The position numbers and the translations under genes are program-made. A model generated the notes under the pieces. It had not been told where the DNA came from. It did no database searches and saw nothing but the letters and a program-made list of their open reading frames with translations. From a virus, in IMG/VR virus record IMGVR_UViG_3300030430_002235, positions 1 through 27,430 of that record: a stretch of 27,430 nucleotides of DNA; one strand, 5' to 3'. Below, piece by piece: positions 1 through 9,308 of the stretch. Positions within the stretch are counted from its first letter, which is position 1; each line of letters opens with the position of its first letter.

Positions 1-3000
1 CACAATCAAATGCACTATTATCTGATAAAAATCCTACCGTAGTAGATTCTTGTGAATATACTTCAAAATAATCTATTTTATCTACACCATCATAATTTTT
101 GCTTAATGCTGGAGCATTTAAACCATTAACAGCGCCAGTAGGCAATAAATAATCGCCTCTTTTAAAATGTTCGTGATGAGTATAGTCAAAATTTATTTTA
201 GATTCTATAGGAATAGAAACTGAACCAGAGCCAAGCTGTGTTCCATTATTTTCTGTTTCCGTATCCGCTCCCATACCTTTATATTTATTATAAGCAAATA
301 TATTTACAAAAGTATCTCCCCCTGAAACATCAGCAGCATAACTATTAGCATCTTGTGTTACTGCAGTAAAATGTCCTGTACTAATATATCTAGTAGAAGC
401 TATTGCACTATCAGAATTACCACCATATTGATTTGGTAAATCTCTAACTATATTGCATAAATATCTATATGGGAAAAAGAATAAAGATTTTGATTCTCTT
501 GTATATGCATGTTTATGCGCTATAGGTTTTATACTTGCATCATCAAATCTATAATCTAAAACTCTTTTACCATCTATACTTACCAAACTAGGTAAGCTTA
601 CATTTTGTCCAACTAAACCATCACCAGCTAAATAAAATTCTGGTAGTAAATTTATACCTAATATTGAACCGTCTATTCTTAAACCTAGAGTTGGATTACA
701 TATATCATAACTTGAAGTATAATGACTATTAGGAAGATAATGGCCATCTGCTTCAGAATTTCTATCTTTTTTTGTAAGAGATATAGGTACAATATGTTTT
801 AAAAATCCAGACTCACCCATTACGCCATTACTAGAAGTAGCATTAAAAGAAAAAGTTGAAGCATTATTTATTGAGCCTGGATTAGAAAGAGTATATACTT
901 TTTCTGGAGAACGCCAAGAAGTAAAAGTCATATCATGTGCACCTCTGTTTACCATACCTGCACCTACAAAACCCATAAATGAATTTTTTACTTCACCAAA
1001 ACCTATATCTTCAGAATCTAATATATCAAAATTATTATCTAATACACCTTGGCTGTCATGATTAACTAAATTGCTAAATTGATTTTCATAAGCTCTTTTA
1101 TTATATAACCCTGTGTCTTCTACATACCACTCTACAAATGAATGCTCTCTTCTTCTTCCAGAGTTACCTAATTCAGTTAAAATTTTCTCATTAGTAAATT
1201 GAGCTGTTTCTGGCAGAGCTGCATTTTGTACAAAATCGTTTTGACCTATATGACCTGCTTCTGATATAAACTGTAAATTATGTTGAGGAGTACTTGTTTG
1301 GTTATATGGTAAATTATTTTGAACTATACCAGGATTATAATTGTATGCATTAAATGTAGCTCCTGAAGGCGTTCTCCAACTTAAACCGTGGTCTTTTCTA
1401 AGTTGAGAAAATTGTGATAATACACTTACTATTTTTAATTTATCACCTGACTTTCTTTGATATGGTATCATTCCACCCATAACATCTAAAGAGTCAAATG
1501 TAAAATAATTTGGATGTGTAGCTTTAGAATTTGCAGGCCATCCAAATTTATAAGTATTAGAAGCATCTATATATCTAAAACTAATAAACTCATTATTTTC
1601 ATTAAAAGTTTCAGTTAAAGGAGTTGTTGCACCGTTTTTATACTGAAAACCTGAATTTACATTTGTTGGCCCAGTATAAGAAGTACTTAACCCTCTTGCT
1701 CCAAGTCCTGCACCTGCAAAATACGCAAAACCTAATTTTGCTGAATAAAGTTCACTTCTTTCTGGTACATTTTTTCTTACACCAAAATTTATAGGCATTA
1801 ATCTAAATGAATAAATACCATTATAATCATGATTAATTATTGTAGGAGTAAAATCAGCACCATCATCTGACCAGTCTCCTGCAGTATCAAATTGATATTT
1901 ATTAGCAAAAGAATGTTTTTCAGCTTCGACTTCTGTAATAAAAGGCCCAATATTTCCTGGAATAAATCTTTGTGATAAATTATCATTACCTCCAGCTATA
2001 CCCATAGGATTTAACATTCCTTGTGTTATGACTGTTCTATCACCATCTGTTCTTTCTGCTCTAACTATTTTAAATCCAGATATAGATTCTTTAACAGCAT
2101 TAGATAATTTTACCTCAAACCTTATATATAAATCTGTAAGTCTATGTACATACTCAGCTTCACCTAAAGTTCCACCTTTAAAACCTTTTGGTAAATAACC
2201 TCCTGCTACAGGATTACTAGAATCAGTATATACACCATTATATATTTTATCTACTTGAGCAGGCCCCCAAAATCCTTCTACATAACTTAATCTGTAGTCA
2301 GGACAATTAGCATCTATTTCACAAGTTAATGTTCCTGATGAACCTGCAGTTTTTGTATTAGACCTAGAAAATCTCCAATAATCATCTTCGTGATTAGGCA
2401 TCTGTATATCTCCTATATATCTAGCAAATCCAGGATTACCCATTCTATCATAGAAGACTATAGCAAATCTATATATTTCTCCTCTTTGGTATCCTCTTTT
2501 AACACTTGTATATAATGGATTAGCGTGAGCTTGTGCATTACCTACACTTATAGGATATTCATTTAAAAATGGATTAGGGGTTTGTCCAATTATAGATTCA
2601 GTTATTGGCCCTGAATTAGTACTTGCGCTATTAAAACTACCTTTATTTCCAGCTATCCTATCTTCCATGTGAAACGATACTCTAATACCATTATCAGAAT
2701 TATCAAAATCATCTGTATGTCCACCTAAAATTCTTCTAAACTTAGAGCTATCTTTAGAATCTTTAATAGGTAATTGCCAATATCTATGTATAGAATTTTC
2801 GAATGAAGAATCATTAGTTATAAAACCACTTGATGCAGCAGCATTATCCGTTCGAGCAGATATAGCTTGTAATTTAGGGTCTGAGGTTGTAGCTGAACTT
2901 ATACCTTTGTATCTTTTTATTTGAGCATCAAATGTAAATGTTTCAGGTAAACTTCTAAGATTAGCTGCAAATAATATATTATCCTTAACCTCTATAGCTT

Positions 3001-4390
3001 TACAGAATCTCCAAGTATTATTTTGTACTGTAAATTCTTCTAATATTAAAGGACTTGATAAATCTAATTCTGAATGTACATAAGTAAATTCATCACCTGA
3101 AAATGTTTCTTCTGTAACTTCAAATAACTGTCCAGCTCCTGCTAAATTATTTGCATAATAAATTACATAAAGTTTTATAGTATCAAAATTAGTATCTAAT
3201 CCTTTTATTTTTATTTCTAAACTTTTCCCAGAATTATCTACACCAATAGCAATATCACCTATCATATCAAATGTATTGCCATCAAAATCTCCTAAACCAA
3301 CAGGAACAAGATTACTTAGTGTAGATACACTTGTATCACCTCCTCCTGCAGAAAGTAATTTGTATCCATATTCATACATACCTGTAGGTAAAGAACCTGC
3401 AGATACATTAGTAACAATAGGATGACTTAATTGGTATTGTGGTGTAGCAGATAAAGACTCCAAAGACAAAGCAGATAAATTATCATCTAATACATTTATT
3501 GTTCTTAATGGATTTAAATTATCAGTCCATACTAATCTTTGTACACAATTATTTTCTATTATACCTCTAACAATTAATTTATGTGTATCTTGAAAAGTTA
3601 ATGCATTTCCATAGATTACTTCTTGTGATATAAGTTCTCCACTAACATCAAAGACTAATTTATGTATATGACCAAATTGTGTCTGACCAGGTATCTTATC
3701 TTGTGTATATAAATACAATTCATTAACAAATGAATAATGTCCCACTACTACAAATCTATCTGTAAAAGGATATATAGAAGATTGCTCTAGCCACATACCA
3801 GCACTAAAACTATTAGTATCAGTTTCATTCCCTAATTCATCAGGGTCTGTTGCAGTTCCTAATTCACCTATAATGATTCTTTGTAATACATATCCTGCAT
3901 TTATCGAGCTTTGTGATAATGTGTATGATAAACCATCTTGAGTTGCCTGAAATGTAATATGTTGTGTTATAGCTGCAACAGAGTTAAATGCATTAGCTAT
4001 TGCTGTATATAAATCTAAAACACTATTCATTACAAATTGTATAGCAGGATTATCAACAGCAACTGCTGCAGCACTAGATGAACCAGGCAAACCTAAATAA
4101 ACTCCTAGCGTAGCACCTGTTCCAGATATATCATCTACCAAATATGTTTCACCAGGAGTAAAATCTGTTTTAGGTCTAAAAACAAATAACTCTTTACCTG
4201 GAATAGCATTTAATGTTACCTTTATACTAGTACCATTTATATTTTGTGCTGCAAAATGTTTACCATCTAAACTAGTTATACGAATATTTGTAGCATCCCT
4301 ATAACTTCCTGCAGGTTGTAATTGCTCAGTAACATCAGTAACAATACCTTTATTGAATGTTTCTGGTTTAGATTTTCTTGTATTGCTCAT
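1..4390 (-). CDS. Giant tail-hub (stabilisation/muzzle-like) protein, partial
   Basis: An uninterrupted reading frame starts with ATG at 4390 and runs off the left edge; I translated it through and saw no stop, giving at least 1463 residues. The N-terminus (about residues 10-50) has the pattern 'FNKGIVTDV ... PAGSYRDATNIRI', which I recall from very large beta-rich tail-hub or stabilisation proteins of crAss-like and related podoviruses. The rest is rich in Asn, Ser, Thr, Gly and aromatic residues, without membrane segments. It overlaps the upstream ring-type gene by one base (TAATG), so the two are translationally coupled. It lies at the distal end of the virion operon, where tail proteins are expected. 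The coding call is very safe; the role is inferred from position, size and the N-terminal pattern. A tail-spike or other tail protein is the alternative. Confidence 0.62.
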   Translation of the reverse strand, partial: MSNTRKSKPETFNKGIVTDVTEQLQPAGSYRDATNIRITSLDGKHFAAQNINGTSIKVTLNAIPGKELFVFRPKTDFTPGETYLVDDISGTGATLGVYLGLPGSSSAAAVAVDNPAIQFVMNSVLDLYTAIANAFNSVAAITQHITFQATQDGLSYTLSQSSINAGYVLQRIIIGELGTATDPDELGNETDTNSFSAGMWLEQSSIYPFTDRFVVVGHYSFVNELYLYTQDKIPGQTQFGHIHKLVFDVSGELISQEVIYGNALTFQDTHKLIVRGIIENNCVQRLVWTDNLNPLRTINVLDDNLSALSLESLSATPQYQLSHPIVTNVSAGSLPTGMYEYGYKLLSAGGGDTSVSTLSNLVPVGLGDFDGNTFDMIGDIAIGVDNSGKSLEIKIKGLDTNFDTIKLYVIYYANNLAGAGQLFEVTEETFSGDEFTYVHSELDLSSPLILEEFTVQNNTWRFCKAIEVKDNILFAANLRSLPETFTFDAQIKRYKGISSATTSDPKLQAISARTDNAAASSGFITNDSSFENSIHRYWQLPIKDSKDSSKFRRILGGHTDDFDNSDNGIRVSFHMEDRIAGNKGSFNSASTNSGPITESIIGQTPNPFLNEYPISVGNAQAHANPLYTSVKRGYQRGEIYRFAIVFYDRMGNPGFARYIGDIQMPNHEDDYWRFSRSNTKTAGSSGTLTCEIDANCPDYRLSYVEGFWGPAQVDKIYNGVYTDSSNPVAGGYLPKGFKGGTLGEAEYVHRLTDLYIRFEVKLSNAVKESISGFKIVRAERTDGDRTVITQGMLNPMGIAGGNDNLSQRFIPGNIGPFITEVEAEKHSFANKYQFDTAGDWSDDGADFTPTIINHDYNGIYSFRLMPINFGVRKNVPERSELYSAKLGFAYFAGAGLGARGLSTSYTGPTNVNSGFQYKNGATTPLTETFNENNEFISFRYIDASNTYKFGWPANSKATHPNYFTFDSLDVMGGMIPYQRKSGDKLKIVSVLSQFSQLRKDHGLSWRTPSGATFNAYNYNPGIVQNNLPYNQTSTPQHNLQFISEAGHIGQNDFVQNAALPETAQFTNEKILTELGNSGRRREHSFVEWYVEDTGLYNKRAYENQFSNLVNHDSQGVLDNNFDILDSEDIGFGEVKNSFMGFVGAGMVNRGAHDMTFTSWRSPEKVYTLSNPGSINNASTFSFNATSSNGVMGESGFLKHIVPISLTKKDRNSEADGHYLPNSHYTSSYDICNPTLGLRIDGSILGINLLPEFYLAGDGLVGQNVSLPSLVSIDGKRVLDYRFDDASIKPIAHKHAYTRESKSLFFFPYRYLCNIVRDLPNQYGGNSDSAIASTRYISTGHFTAVTQDANSYAADVSGGDTFVNIFAYNKYKGMGADTETENNGTQLGSGSVSIPIESKINFDYTHHEHFKRGDYLLPTGAVNGLNAPALSKNYDGVDKIDYFEVYSQESTTVGFLSDNSAFDC

Positions 4391-5034
4391 TATAAATTCT
4401 TAAATCCATTATTAGTTATTACAGGAACTAATGTATTCCACATTCTAGCAACAGCTTCCATTTCGTGCTGTGAAGGCATATTATCATTACCTCTTGCTTG
4501 TCCACATAACCAATACCATCTTTTCTCTAAGTCTCTAAATATATACTGAGGTAGTTTTTGATTATAATAATCTATAGCTTTGTGTCTCCACATAATATAG
4601 GCTGATACAGCATCTACATGTGAAGTTTCTATTAATGGAAAACCTTCATCATCTGTTTGTATTCCTAAATAAGATATTTTTATTTTATCTACATCACCAG
4701 AAAAATGAATAAACTCATCATCAACATAGTATCTTTGTGACCTACCACCAGAATCTTTATCACTTCTGAATGTATGATTTGTAGGTAAATAGAAAGTATC
4801 ACCCGCTTTCAAATCAATTAGTTTATAGAAATCACAAGGGAGTTTAACTTTTTTATTTTTTACTTCTAGCTCTACTGTAATTTCAGAAAATGTATCTTTT
4901 GAACCTATTTTGATTTCAGCTTCAAATGCCCATTCAATAAAATTTATAATATGATTGTTAGTATCTCGCAAACCTAAATTACGAGCTACTGCAGCAGCCA
5001 CTGTATATATGCTTGTTTTTCCTTTATGTGACAT
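4390..5034 (-). CDS. Ring / tail-tube-like connector protein
   Basis: A 214-residue protein. Residues about 60-80 read 'VKLPCDFYKLIDLKAGD', followed by a 'YLGIQTDDEGFPLI' stretch and a C-terminal helix-rich region with 'RWYWLCGQARGNDNMPSQHEME..ARMWNTLVP'. This combination recurs, as I remember it, in tail-tubular or ring proteins between the portal and the large tail protein in crAss-like podoviruses. It probably forms a ring of the short tail below the portal. The start ATG follows the stop of the 135-residue gene by two bases, and its stop overlaps the start of the giant tail gene by one base. There is no signal peptide or transmembrane segment. The structural role is well supported by context; the exact ring position is not determinable here. 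Confidence 0.65.
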   Translation of the reverse strand: MSHKGKTSIYTVAAAVARNLGLRDTNNHIINFIEWAFEAEIKIGSKDTFSEITVELEVKNKKVKLPCDFYKLIDLKAGDTFYLPTNHTFRSDKDSGGRSQRYYVDDEFIHFSGDVDKIKISYLGIQTDDEGFPLIETSHVDAVSAYIMWRHKAIDYYNQKLPQYIFRDLEKRWYWLCGQARGNDNMPSQHEMEAVARMWNTLVPVITNNGFKNL

Positions 5035-5036
5035 AA

Positions 5037-5444
5037 TTAAAAGTCGTTTTCTTTAGTAAAATCCTTTATACTATCTTTCAATAATGTTAAAGGCATAATC
5101 TTACACTTACCCATAGTTCCTTTACGATGCCACATTAATTTATAGTAATAGTCATCAAGTATAGGAACTTTATACTTTACCAACTCTCCCTGCTTTTTTG
5201 TTTCTGCCCAATCAACTCTAATGTGAAAAGGTCTTTTATGTTCATTCTTTTTTATGTAGCAATAACCCATATTATTAGGTAAATGTACAACTTCTCTGCT
5301 ATACACTACTTCTTGTGTAAAAGCATTATAGAATGATTTTAAGAGCTTTTTATACTCTTTTAGACTAATGTCTATATTGTCCCCCAACTGCTCATATATC
5401 TCATCTATTGCGATATATTTATGTTTATACGTCTTACTTACCAA
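5037..5444 (-). CDS. Conserved virion-module protein, unknown function
   Basis: A 135-residue basic protein. The centre contains 'HKRPFHIRVDWAETKKQGELVKY', then an aromatic stretch 'DDYYYKLMWHRKG'. I recall proteins of this pattern sitting next to ring proteins in crAss-like phages, where some are labelled IHF-like or simply structural; I cannot assign a biochemical role. The start overlaps the end of the preceding 244-residue gene by eleven bases, and the stop lies two bases before the next start, so it is clearly part of the late operon. Possible roles are tail assembly or DNA binding near the portal. The coding call is safe. Confidence 0.6.
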   Translation of the reverse strand: MVSKTYKHKYIAIDEIYEQLGDNIDISLKEYKKLLKSFYNAFTQEVVYSREVVHLPNNMGYCYIKKNEHKRPFHIRVDWAETKKQGELVKYKVPILDDYYYKLMWHRKGTMGKCKIMPLTLLKDSIKDFTKENDF

Positions 5445-6168
5445 CTTTCTTTCCTGCTACAGAGAAATCTTCTACTCCGTTATTAAAGTTATCTTGAGGT
5501 GTTCTTAATGTATAAGCCAACTCTGATTTCAATACTCTATCTACCAATACTGGTAAATGTTCATCTGGAAATGGAAATGGTGTAGTTTCATCATCAAATC
5601 TAATTAATGGTAAAGTTGTACTTGTTCCATTAATTTTATCTCCATCTCTAGGGTCTTCTAATATACCTCTAATATTTACATAAGACATTTCATTATCTAA
5701 TGGTAAAACTAAATATAGTTCTTTATCTATAAAGTATGCTCTTCTATGATTTTTACCAAATCTATTATACTTTCCTAAATAAAGATTATGTTCATCTATT
5801 AATGGTATAGGTGTAACTTTATCTACAAGACCTACAAAAGTTACTCCTCTTTTATTATTAAACTTTAAAAATTGTGGTAAAAAACCATCTCGACTATAGT
5901 TTAAGTAATTAACTTTATATACATTCTCACCATAAATTACTCCTGGAGCATCTGCTATATCAACTTTAACTACAGGTACTGTACCCAAATCTTGTTCTAC
6001 TTGTAAAGGTATAAACCTACCGTTGTTAGTAATCTCAAGCAATATTTTATTTCTATGATAAATAACCCACAGCTTGATTTGTGATAATGATATATCAAAA
6101 TCATCAGAAGCTCTACCATTGGTTGCAATGTTTTTAATATTGTACGCTATTTCGTTTAATGTAGCCAT
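5434..6168 (-). CDS. Ring / adaptor-type tail protein
   Basis: A 244-residue protein beginning 'MATLNEIAYNIKNIA' followed by 'DISLSQIKLWVIYHRNKIL' (about residues 25-43). An amphipathic N-terminal helix pair followed by 'EQDLGTVPVV' matches the ring or adaptor proteins of crAss-like phages as I remember them. The middle and C-terminus are beta-rich. It probably contributes a ring between portal and tail nozzle. A TAnnTTTG box ends four bases before its ATG, and a long hairpin lies further upstream, so this gene may begin its own transcript. No family-specific catalytic residues are visible. The structural assignment rests on the N-terminal pattern and position. Confidence 0.62.
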   Translation of the reverse strand: MATLNEIAYNIKNIATNGRASDDFDISLSQIKLWVIYHRNKILLEITNNGRFIPLQVEQDLGTVPVVKVDIADAPGVIYGENVYKVNYLNYSRDGFLPQFLKFNNKRGVTFVGLVDKVTPIPLIDEHNLYLGKYNRFGKNHRRAYFIDKELYLVLPLDNEMSYVNIRGILEDPRDGDKINGTSTTLPLIRFDDETTPFPFPDEHLPVLVDRVLKSELAYTLRTPQDNFNNGVEDFSVAGKKVGK

Positions 6169-6172
6169 ACTA

Positions 6173-6180
6173 CAAAAATA
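6173..6180 (-). promoter_or_regulatory. Bacteroidota-type -7 box (TATTTTTG)
   Basis: On the minus strand TATTTTTG fits TAnnTTTG. It is followed by TAGT and then the ATG at 6168. No TTTG lies at the usual 17-23 base spacing; one occurs only 13 bases upstream. The position four bases before a start codon is shared with the boxes at 16953 and 18150, which supports a real promoter giving a leaderless or nearly leaderless transcript for the tail genes. Confidence 0.45.
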
Positions 6181-6196
6181 ATATAATTATAAGCAA

Positions 6197-6234
6197 AATG
6201 GGCCGTCGTAATTAAATAATTACTCGAGCCCATT
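6197..6234 (-). repeat. Two-part 14-bp hairpin between virion genes
   Basis: AATGGGC at 6197-6203 pairs with GCCCATT at 6228-6234. Inside it GTAATTA at 6208-6214 pairs with TAATTAC at 6217-6223. A symmetric four-by-four internal loop separates the two stems. It fills the 90-base gap between two virion genes. On the minus strand it is followed only by TTTTGC, a poor uridine tract. It could be a weak terminator, an RNA-processing site or part of the control of the downstream promoter. A smaller stem, ATTGC at 6242-6246 with GCAAT at 6253-6257, lies beside it. Confidence 0.6.
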
Positions 6235-6258
6235 CCACGTGATTGCAGGGGAGCAATA

Positions 6259-6855
6259 TTACCTGTTCTGTGCTGCTGTCTCCCCAGCTTGAGCAGCATA
6301 GAATTGTTTAGAAGCATCTATATTAGCAAGCATCTTTCTTGCTGCTATATTTACTGTTTCAAAATGTGTGTGTTGAGGTAAATCATTTATCTGATTACCT
6401 GCAGTTGTATCCATCGTAGGATTTTTTAAATATCTTAAAACACCTGATGCTGGTACAGCACCTATAATTCTAAGAGTATTGCCTTGACTTACCAATATAG
6501 GATTAGTAGCTGATGCTCTATTGAATGGGTCATTTATAGTAGCATCTACATCATCTATTTGATAAAACTTTAAACTATAAGGTATATTGTTAATTGTAAC
6601 ATTTGCTGATAAAAAATATCTAAAATCAGCAGGATATGCTACTGTGTCACTAGTTATAGAAGTTGTATCTTCTACAACTAATGTTCTTAGATTATCTCTT
6701 GACTCTTGATTAGTTTCAAATCTTAAATAATTTTGTTCTACAAAGTCATGTGTTGCAAGTTCAATAAAAGTTTGTATCTCTGCATCTGTAAAATACGGAG
6801 CATCTGCTTTATCTAATAATAATCTTATAGTTTCTAAGGCAACAGTATTAGTCAT
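6259..6855 (-). CDS. Probable head-tail connector / head completion protein
   Basis: A 198-residue protein. The N-terminus 'MTNTVALETIRLLLDKADAPYFTDAEIQTFIELATHDFVE' is all helical, followed by 'YPADFRYFLSANVTI' and an Ala-rich C-terminal helix. A helical N-terminus, a small beta sandwich and a C-terminal arm is the usual layout of phage head-tail adaptors. It overlaps the end of the 230-residue gene by eight bases and is followed by the hairpin-containing gap. The position after the capsid gene and before the ring genes agrees with a connector. Alternatives are a tail-completion protein or one of the ring proteins. There is no sequence motif that proves the role. Confidence 0.5.
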   Translation of the reverse strand: MTNTVALETIRLLLDKADAPYFTDAEIQTFIELATHDFVEQNYLRFETNQESRDNLRTLVVEDTTSITSDTVAYPADFRYFLSANVTINNIPYSLKFYQIDDVDATINDPFNRASATNPILVSQGNTLRIIGAVPASGVLRYLKNPTMDTTAGNQINDLPQHTHFETVNIAARKMLANIDASKQFYAAQAGETAAQNR

Positions 6856-7540
6856 CTATCTCTTTTATTTTTACAGGCTTCATTTTATTTGTAGCTTTAA
6901 TTTTTTTAGGCTTACGCATTTCATTCTTTAAAAGTGCATAAACATCTATATTATCTTTAAGCCATACAATAATTGAGTCCTTAGTCAATCCTACATTAAT
7001 GTTACCATATTTCCAGGTACCATTACTAAATTGAAATATTTTACTTGATATAGCATCATGTAAAAATGTTCTCATTTCCTTATCATCATCATGATATATA
7101 CCTAAAAATTTAGTTGGATTATCATAAGCCATTTTAATAACTTTAGATTTTAAAACTTCATCATTAGATGTTTGTCCAAACCCTGCAAGTTTAGCAAAAT
7201 CACGATATTCTTTTGTATTCATTTTAGCTGCAATAATTACAGCATCTGCAGAGTTAATAGCTTGTTCTGCTACTAACATTTCTTTTTCTGTTTGGTCTTC
7301 AACCTTAACAAGTCCTTGATGTGTTAATGGATGGTCTTTAATAAATTCATATAATCTTACATGAAAATCATTATCTAAGTTTAATGTTAAAACAGGTCGT
7401 TCCATAGTAAACTCTCTCATTACAAGTCCATTGTTGTCTACTAATTCTTGTCGAATACCATTTCGATTATTATAAGAAGAAAAAGATAAAAATCCCATCT
7501 TCTTAGGTTTTTTAGCCGTTATTGTTACAAAGTGTGGCAT
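6848..7540 (-). CDS. Virion-module protein, unknown function
   Basis: A 230-residue protein that I do not recognise with certainty. The N-terminal half looks beta-rich ('MPHFVTITAKKPKKMGFLSF..'). The middle (about residues 95-130) is helical with 'INSADAVIIAAKMNTKEYRDFAKLAGFG'. The last 25 residues are strongly basic and Lys-rich. It begins nine bases after the 69-residue gene, and its end overlaps the start of the connector-like gene by eight bases. Location between capsid and connector genes suggests an auxiliary capsid protein or a head protein that touches packaged DNA through the basic tail. The coding call is safe; function is inferred only from position. Confidence 0.5.
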   Translation of the reverse strand: MPHFVTITAKKPKKMGFLSFSSYNNRNGIRQELVDNNGLVMREFTMERPVLTLNLDNDFHVRLYEFIKDHPLTHQGLVKVEDQTEKEMLVAEQAINSADAVIIAAKMNTKEYRDFAKLAGFGQTSNDEVLKSKVIKMAYDNPTKFLGIYHDDDKEMRTFLHDAISSKIFQFSNGTWKYGNINVGLTKDSIIVWLKDNIDVYALLKNEMRKPKKIKATNKMKPVKIKEIDD

Positions 7541-7549
7541 ATTGAAAAT

Positions 7550-7759
7550 TTATTTGTTATTACTCCCTTTAGTCCATTTTAATTGTCCTTTGCTATTAGC
7601 TTGGATTCTTGGGTTGGATGCTCCCTTGGGTTTACCCCATTTTAATTTAGGTACACTCATATATGCAGACCTAAAATGTTTTTTTGTATCTGGCTCTTGT
7701 GGTATGTCATTAACATCTACAAGTTTGCCATCTATTAGTTTATATATTGTTTTCCCCAT
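7550..7759 (-). CDS. Small basic head-module protein
   Basis: A 69-residue Lys-rich protein with no recognised family. It has a short N-terminal segment 'MGKTIYKLIDGKLVDVNDIP', then a basic, Pro/Gly-rich tail without predicted secondary structure. It starts directly after the strong terminator that follows the capsid gene and ends nine bases before the next gene. It would therefore be made only from transcripts that read through the terminator or start internally. It may be a minor decoration or cement protein. The opposite strand also carries an open frame over the same bases, but the minus-strand frame fits the operon. Confidence 0.55.
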   Translation of the reverse strand: MGKTIYKLIDGKLVDVNDIPQEPDTKKHFRSAYMSVPKLKWGKPKGASNPRIQANSKGQLKWTKGSNNK

Positions 7760-7762
7760 ATT

Positions 7763-7793
7763 AAAAAAGAGGAAGGGTATTAACCCCTCCTCT
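7763..7793 (-). terminator. Intrinsic terminator after the major capsid gene
   Basis: AGAGGAAGGGT (plus-strand 7768-7778) pairs with ACCCCTCCTCT (7783-7793) across a four-base loop, eleven pairs with one G-U. On the minus strand the stem is followed by a run of six T. It lies 12 bases past the capsid stop. It is a strong rho-independent terminator and probably lowers transcription of the tail genes relative to scaffold and capsid. Confidence 0.85.
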
Positions 7794-7805
7794 AATAATT
7801 ATTAA

Positions 7806-9263
7806 TTATACAGCAGACAAGATACCGCAAGAAAGTGGATTTCTTACAATAATTCCTGACTCTGATAATAAGTGACATTCGAAGTTATCATCTCCAGAAG
7901 CTGCCATCATTGAACCTGCATCAAATGGATTAACCATTCCAGGAACATATTTCTTGATATAGTTTCTGTTAATGCCTTCAGCACCTTTAGCAATTAATTC
8001 AACATTTGAAACACCTGAAGTAGTTCCAAAGTCCATAAATACCATCTTACCTGATTCTTTCTTTCTAGCTGCGCTAAATGAATCAGTATCAGATACTGTC
8101 GCTGAGTGTACGTTAGGGTCATCAAATACTGGGCAGTAAGCCAAAGTAATTTTGTTTCCTAATGCATAGTAAGTAGTAAAGTTACCACCTAACTCAATAT
8201 CACGACCAGCTTGAGAATCAAAGATAGTAGCACCACCAGCACCGCTAGCAACAATTAAGTTTTTCATAGCTTGGTGGAATGCAATCTTACCTTCCATACC
8301 TGTAAATACTACATACTCATTACCTTCTGGCATTTGAGAACTTAATGCTAACTTAGCAATAAACTCAGTAATAATTTCCTCAGTTAAACCACCACCTGTA
8401 TAAGTAGCTTGATTAACTGCATCAATTTGCTCTAATATACCATCACCAGTAACAATTTCTCCACCTAATGCTGCATCATTTACTAATGTATCACCATTAT
8501 CACCAGGGAAATCATCTGCTGAAGAAGCAGCATATGAAGCTTTACCATACCATCTTTGTAATTCCATTTCATACATAAACTGCTTTTCTTTAATATCTTC
8601 AGCAGTGAAGTACCATAAACGGTGTCCGTTATTTTCAATCCAAGTTACATCTGTTAAAGCAGAACCTGTAATAACTGACTTACGTCTGTGTGTAGTTAAC
8701 CAGTTCTTATATGTATCTGGATACACTAAGTTTTGTCCTACTGCAGAACCTAAAGAACCTTCACCAAATGCTGTACCGATAACACCGAATACATCATTTA
8801 CTGCATAATCCTCAGTACCTCCTATAGCATCTAACATAACGAAATCTACGTCTGCTTGTCCACTATTTGTAGTTTTATCTACAGCTTTAACAATCGCACG
8901 CTTTCCATCAGGGAAACGTACTTTATCATTTACTTGTAGTGCACATGGCTCTGCTGTTGTATCTTCAAAGATAAACTCACCGTTAGCCGTTGTAGAACCT
9001 ACAGCAGTTGCAGTAGCATTAGTTCGTGCAGTTTTTAAAGTAGCTGGGCGACTATAACGACCCATTACTTTCCATTCGAAAGAATTGTTACCTAAAACTT
9101 TTTCTCTCGCGCCTCTACCTGCTTTTTCTAGCAAGTATGTTAATGTGTATCGAGGATACAAATCAATCAATGTCTTTGCAATCTCTGGATACTTAATCAA
9201 ATTCGCAACAACCGAGTTAGACTCTTGGTTATCTGACGAATATGTACCTGTTGTAATTTTCAT
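7806..9263 (-). CDS. Major capsid protein
   Basis: A 485-residue protein placed directly after the acidic scaffold-like gene and followed by a strong terminator, the arrangement expected for the most abundant virion protein. The length fits HK97-fold capsid proteins of crAss-like podoviruses, which as I recall are near 500 residues. The N-terminus has helical 'IKYPEIAKTLIDLYPRYTLTYLLE', then an Ala/Thr-rich segment. The remainder is mixed, with many Gly, Asp and Thr, and no long hydrophobic stretch. Codon use is slightly richer in C-ending codons than the neighbours, in line with high expression. The fold itself is inferred from context and size, because HK97 capsid proteins have no short diagnostic motif. 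Confidence 0.82.
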   Translation of the reverse strand: MKITTGTYSSDNQESNSVVANLIKYPEIAKTLIDLYPRYTLTYLLEKAGRGAREKVLGNNSFEWKVMGRYSRPATLKTARTNATATAVGSTTANGEFIFEDTTAEPCALQVNDKVRFPDGKRAIVKAVDKTTNSGQADVDFVMLDAIGGTEDYAVNDVFGVIGTAFGEGSLGSAVGQNLVYPDTYKNWLTTHRRKSVITGSALTDVTWIENNGHRLWYFTAEDIKEKQFMYEMELQRWYGKASYAASSADDFPGDNGDTLVNDAALGGEIVTGDGILEQIDAVNQATYTGGGLTEEIITEFIAKLALSSQMPEGNEYVVFTGMEGKIAFHQAMKNLIVASGAGGATIFDSQAGRDIELGGNFTTYYALGNKITLAYCPVFDDPNVHSATVSDTDSFSAARKKESGKMVFMDFGTTSGVSNVELIAKGAEGINRNYIKKYVPGMVNPFDAGSMMAASGDDNFECHLLSESGIIVRNPLSCGILSAV

Positions 9264-9308
9264 CTTACTCTTAATTTAAAATATTAAAACTTTTTTTAAT
9301 AAAGGAAA

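Noticed and set aside
7542-7805. 87-codon plus-strand frame
   Set aside because: It crosses the capsid terminator and is antisense to the 69-residue gene, which fits the operon.
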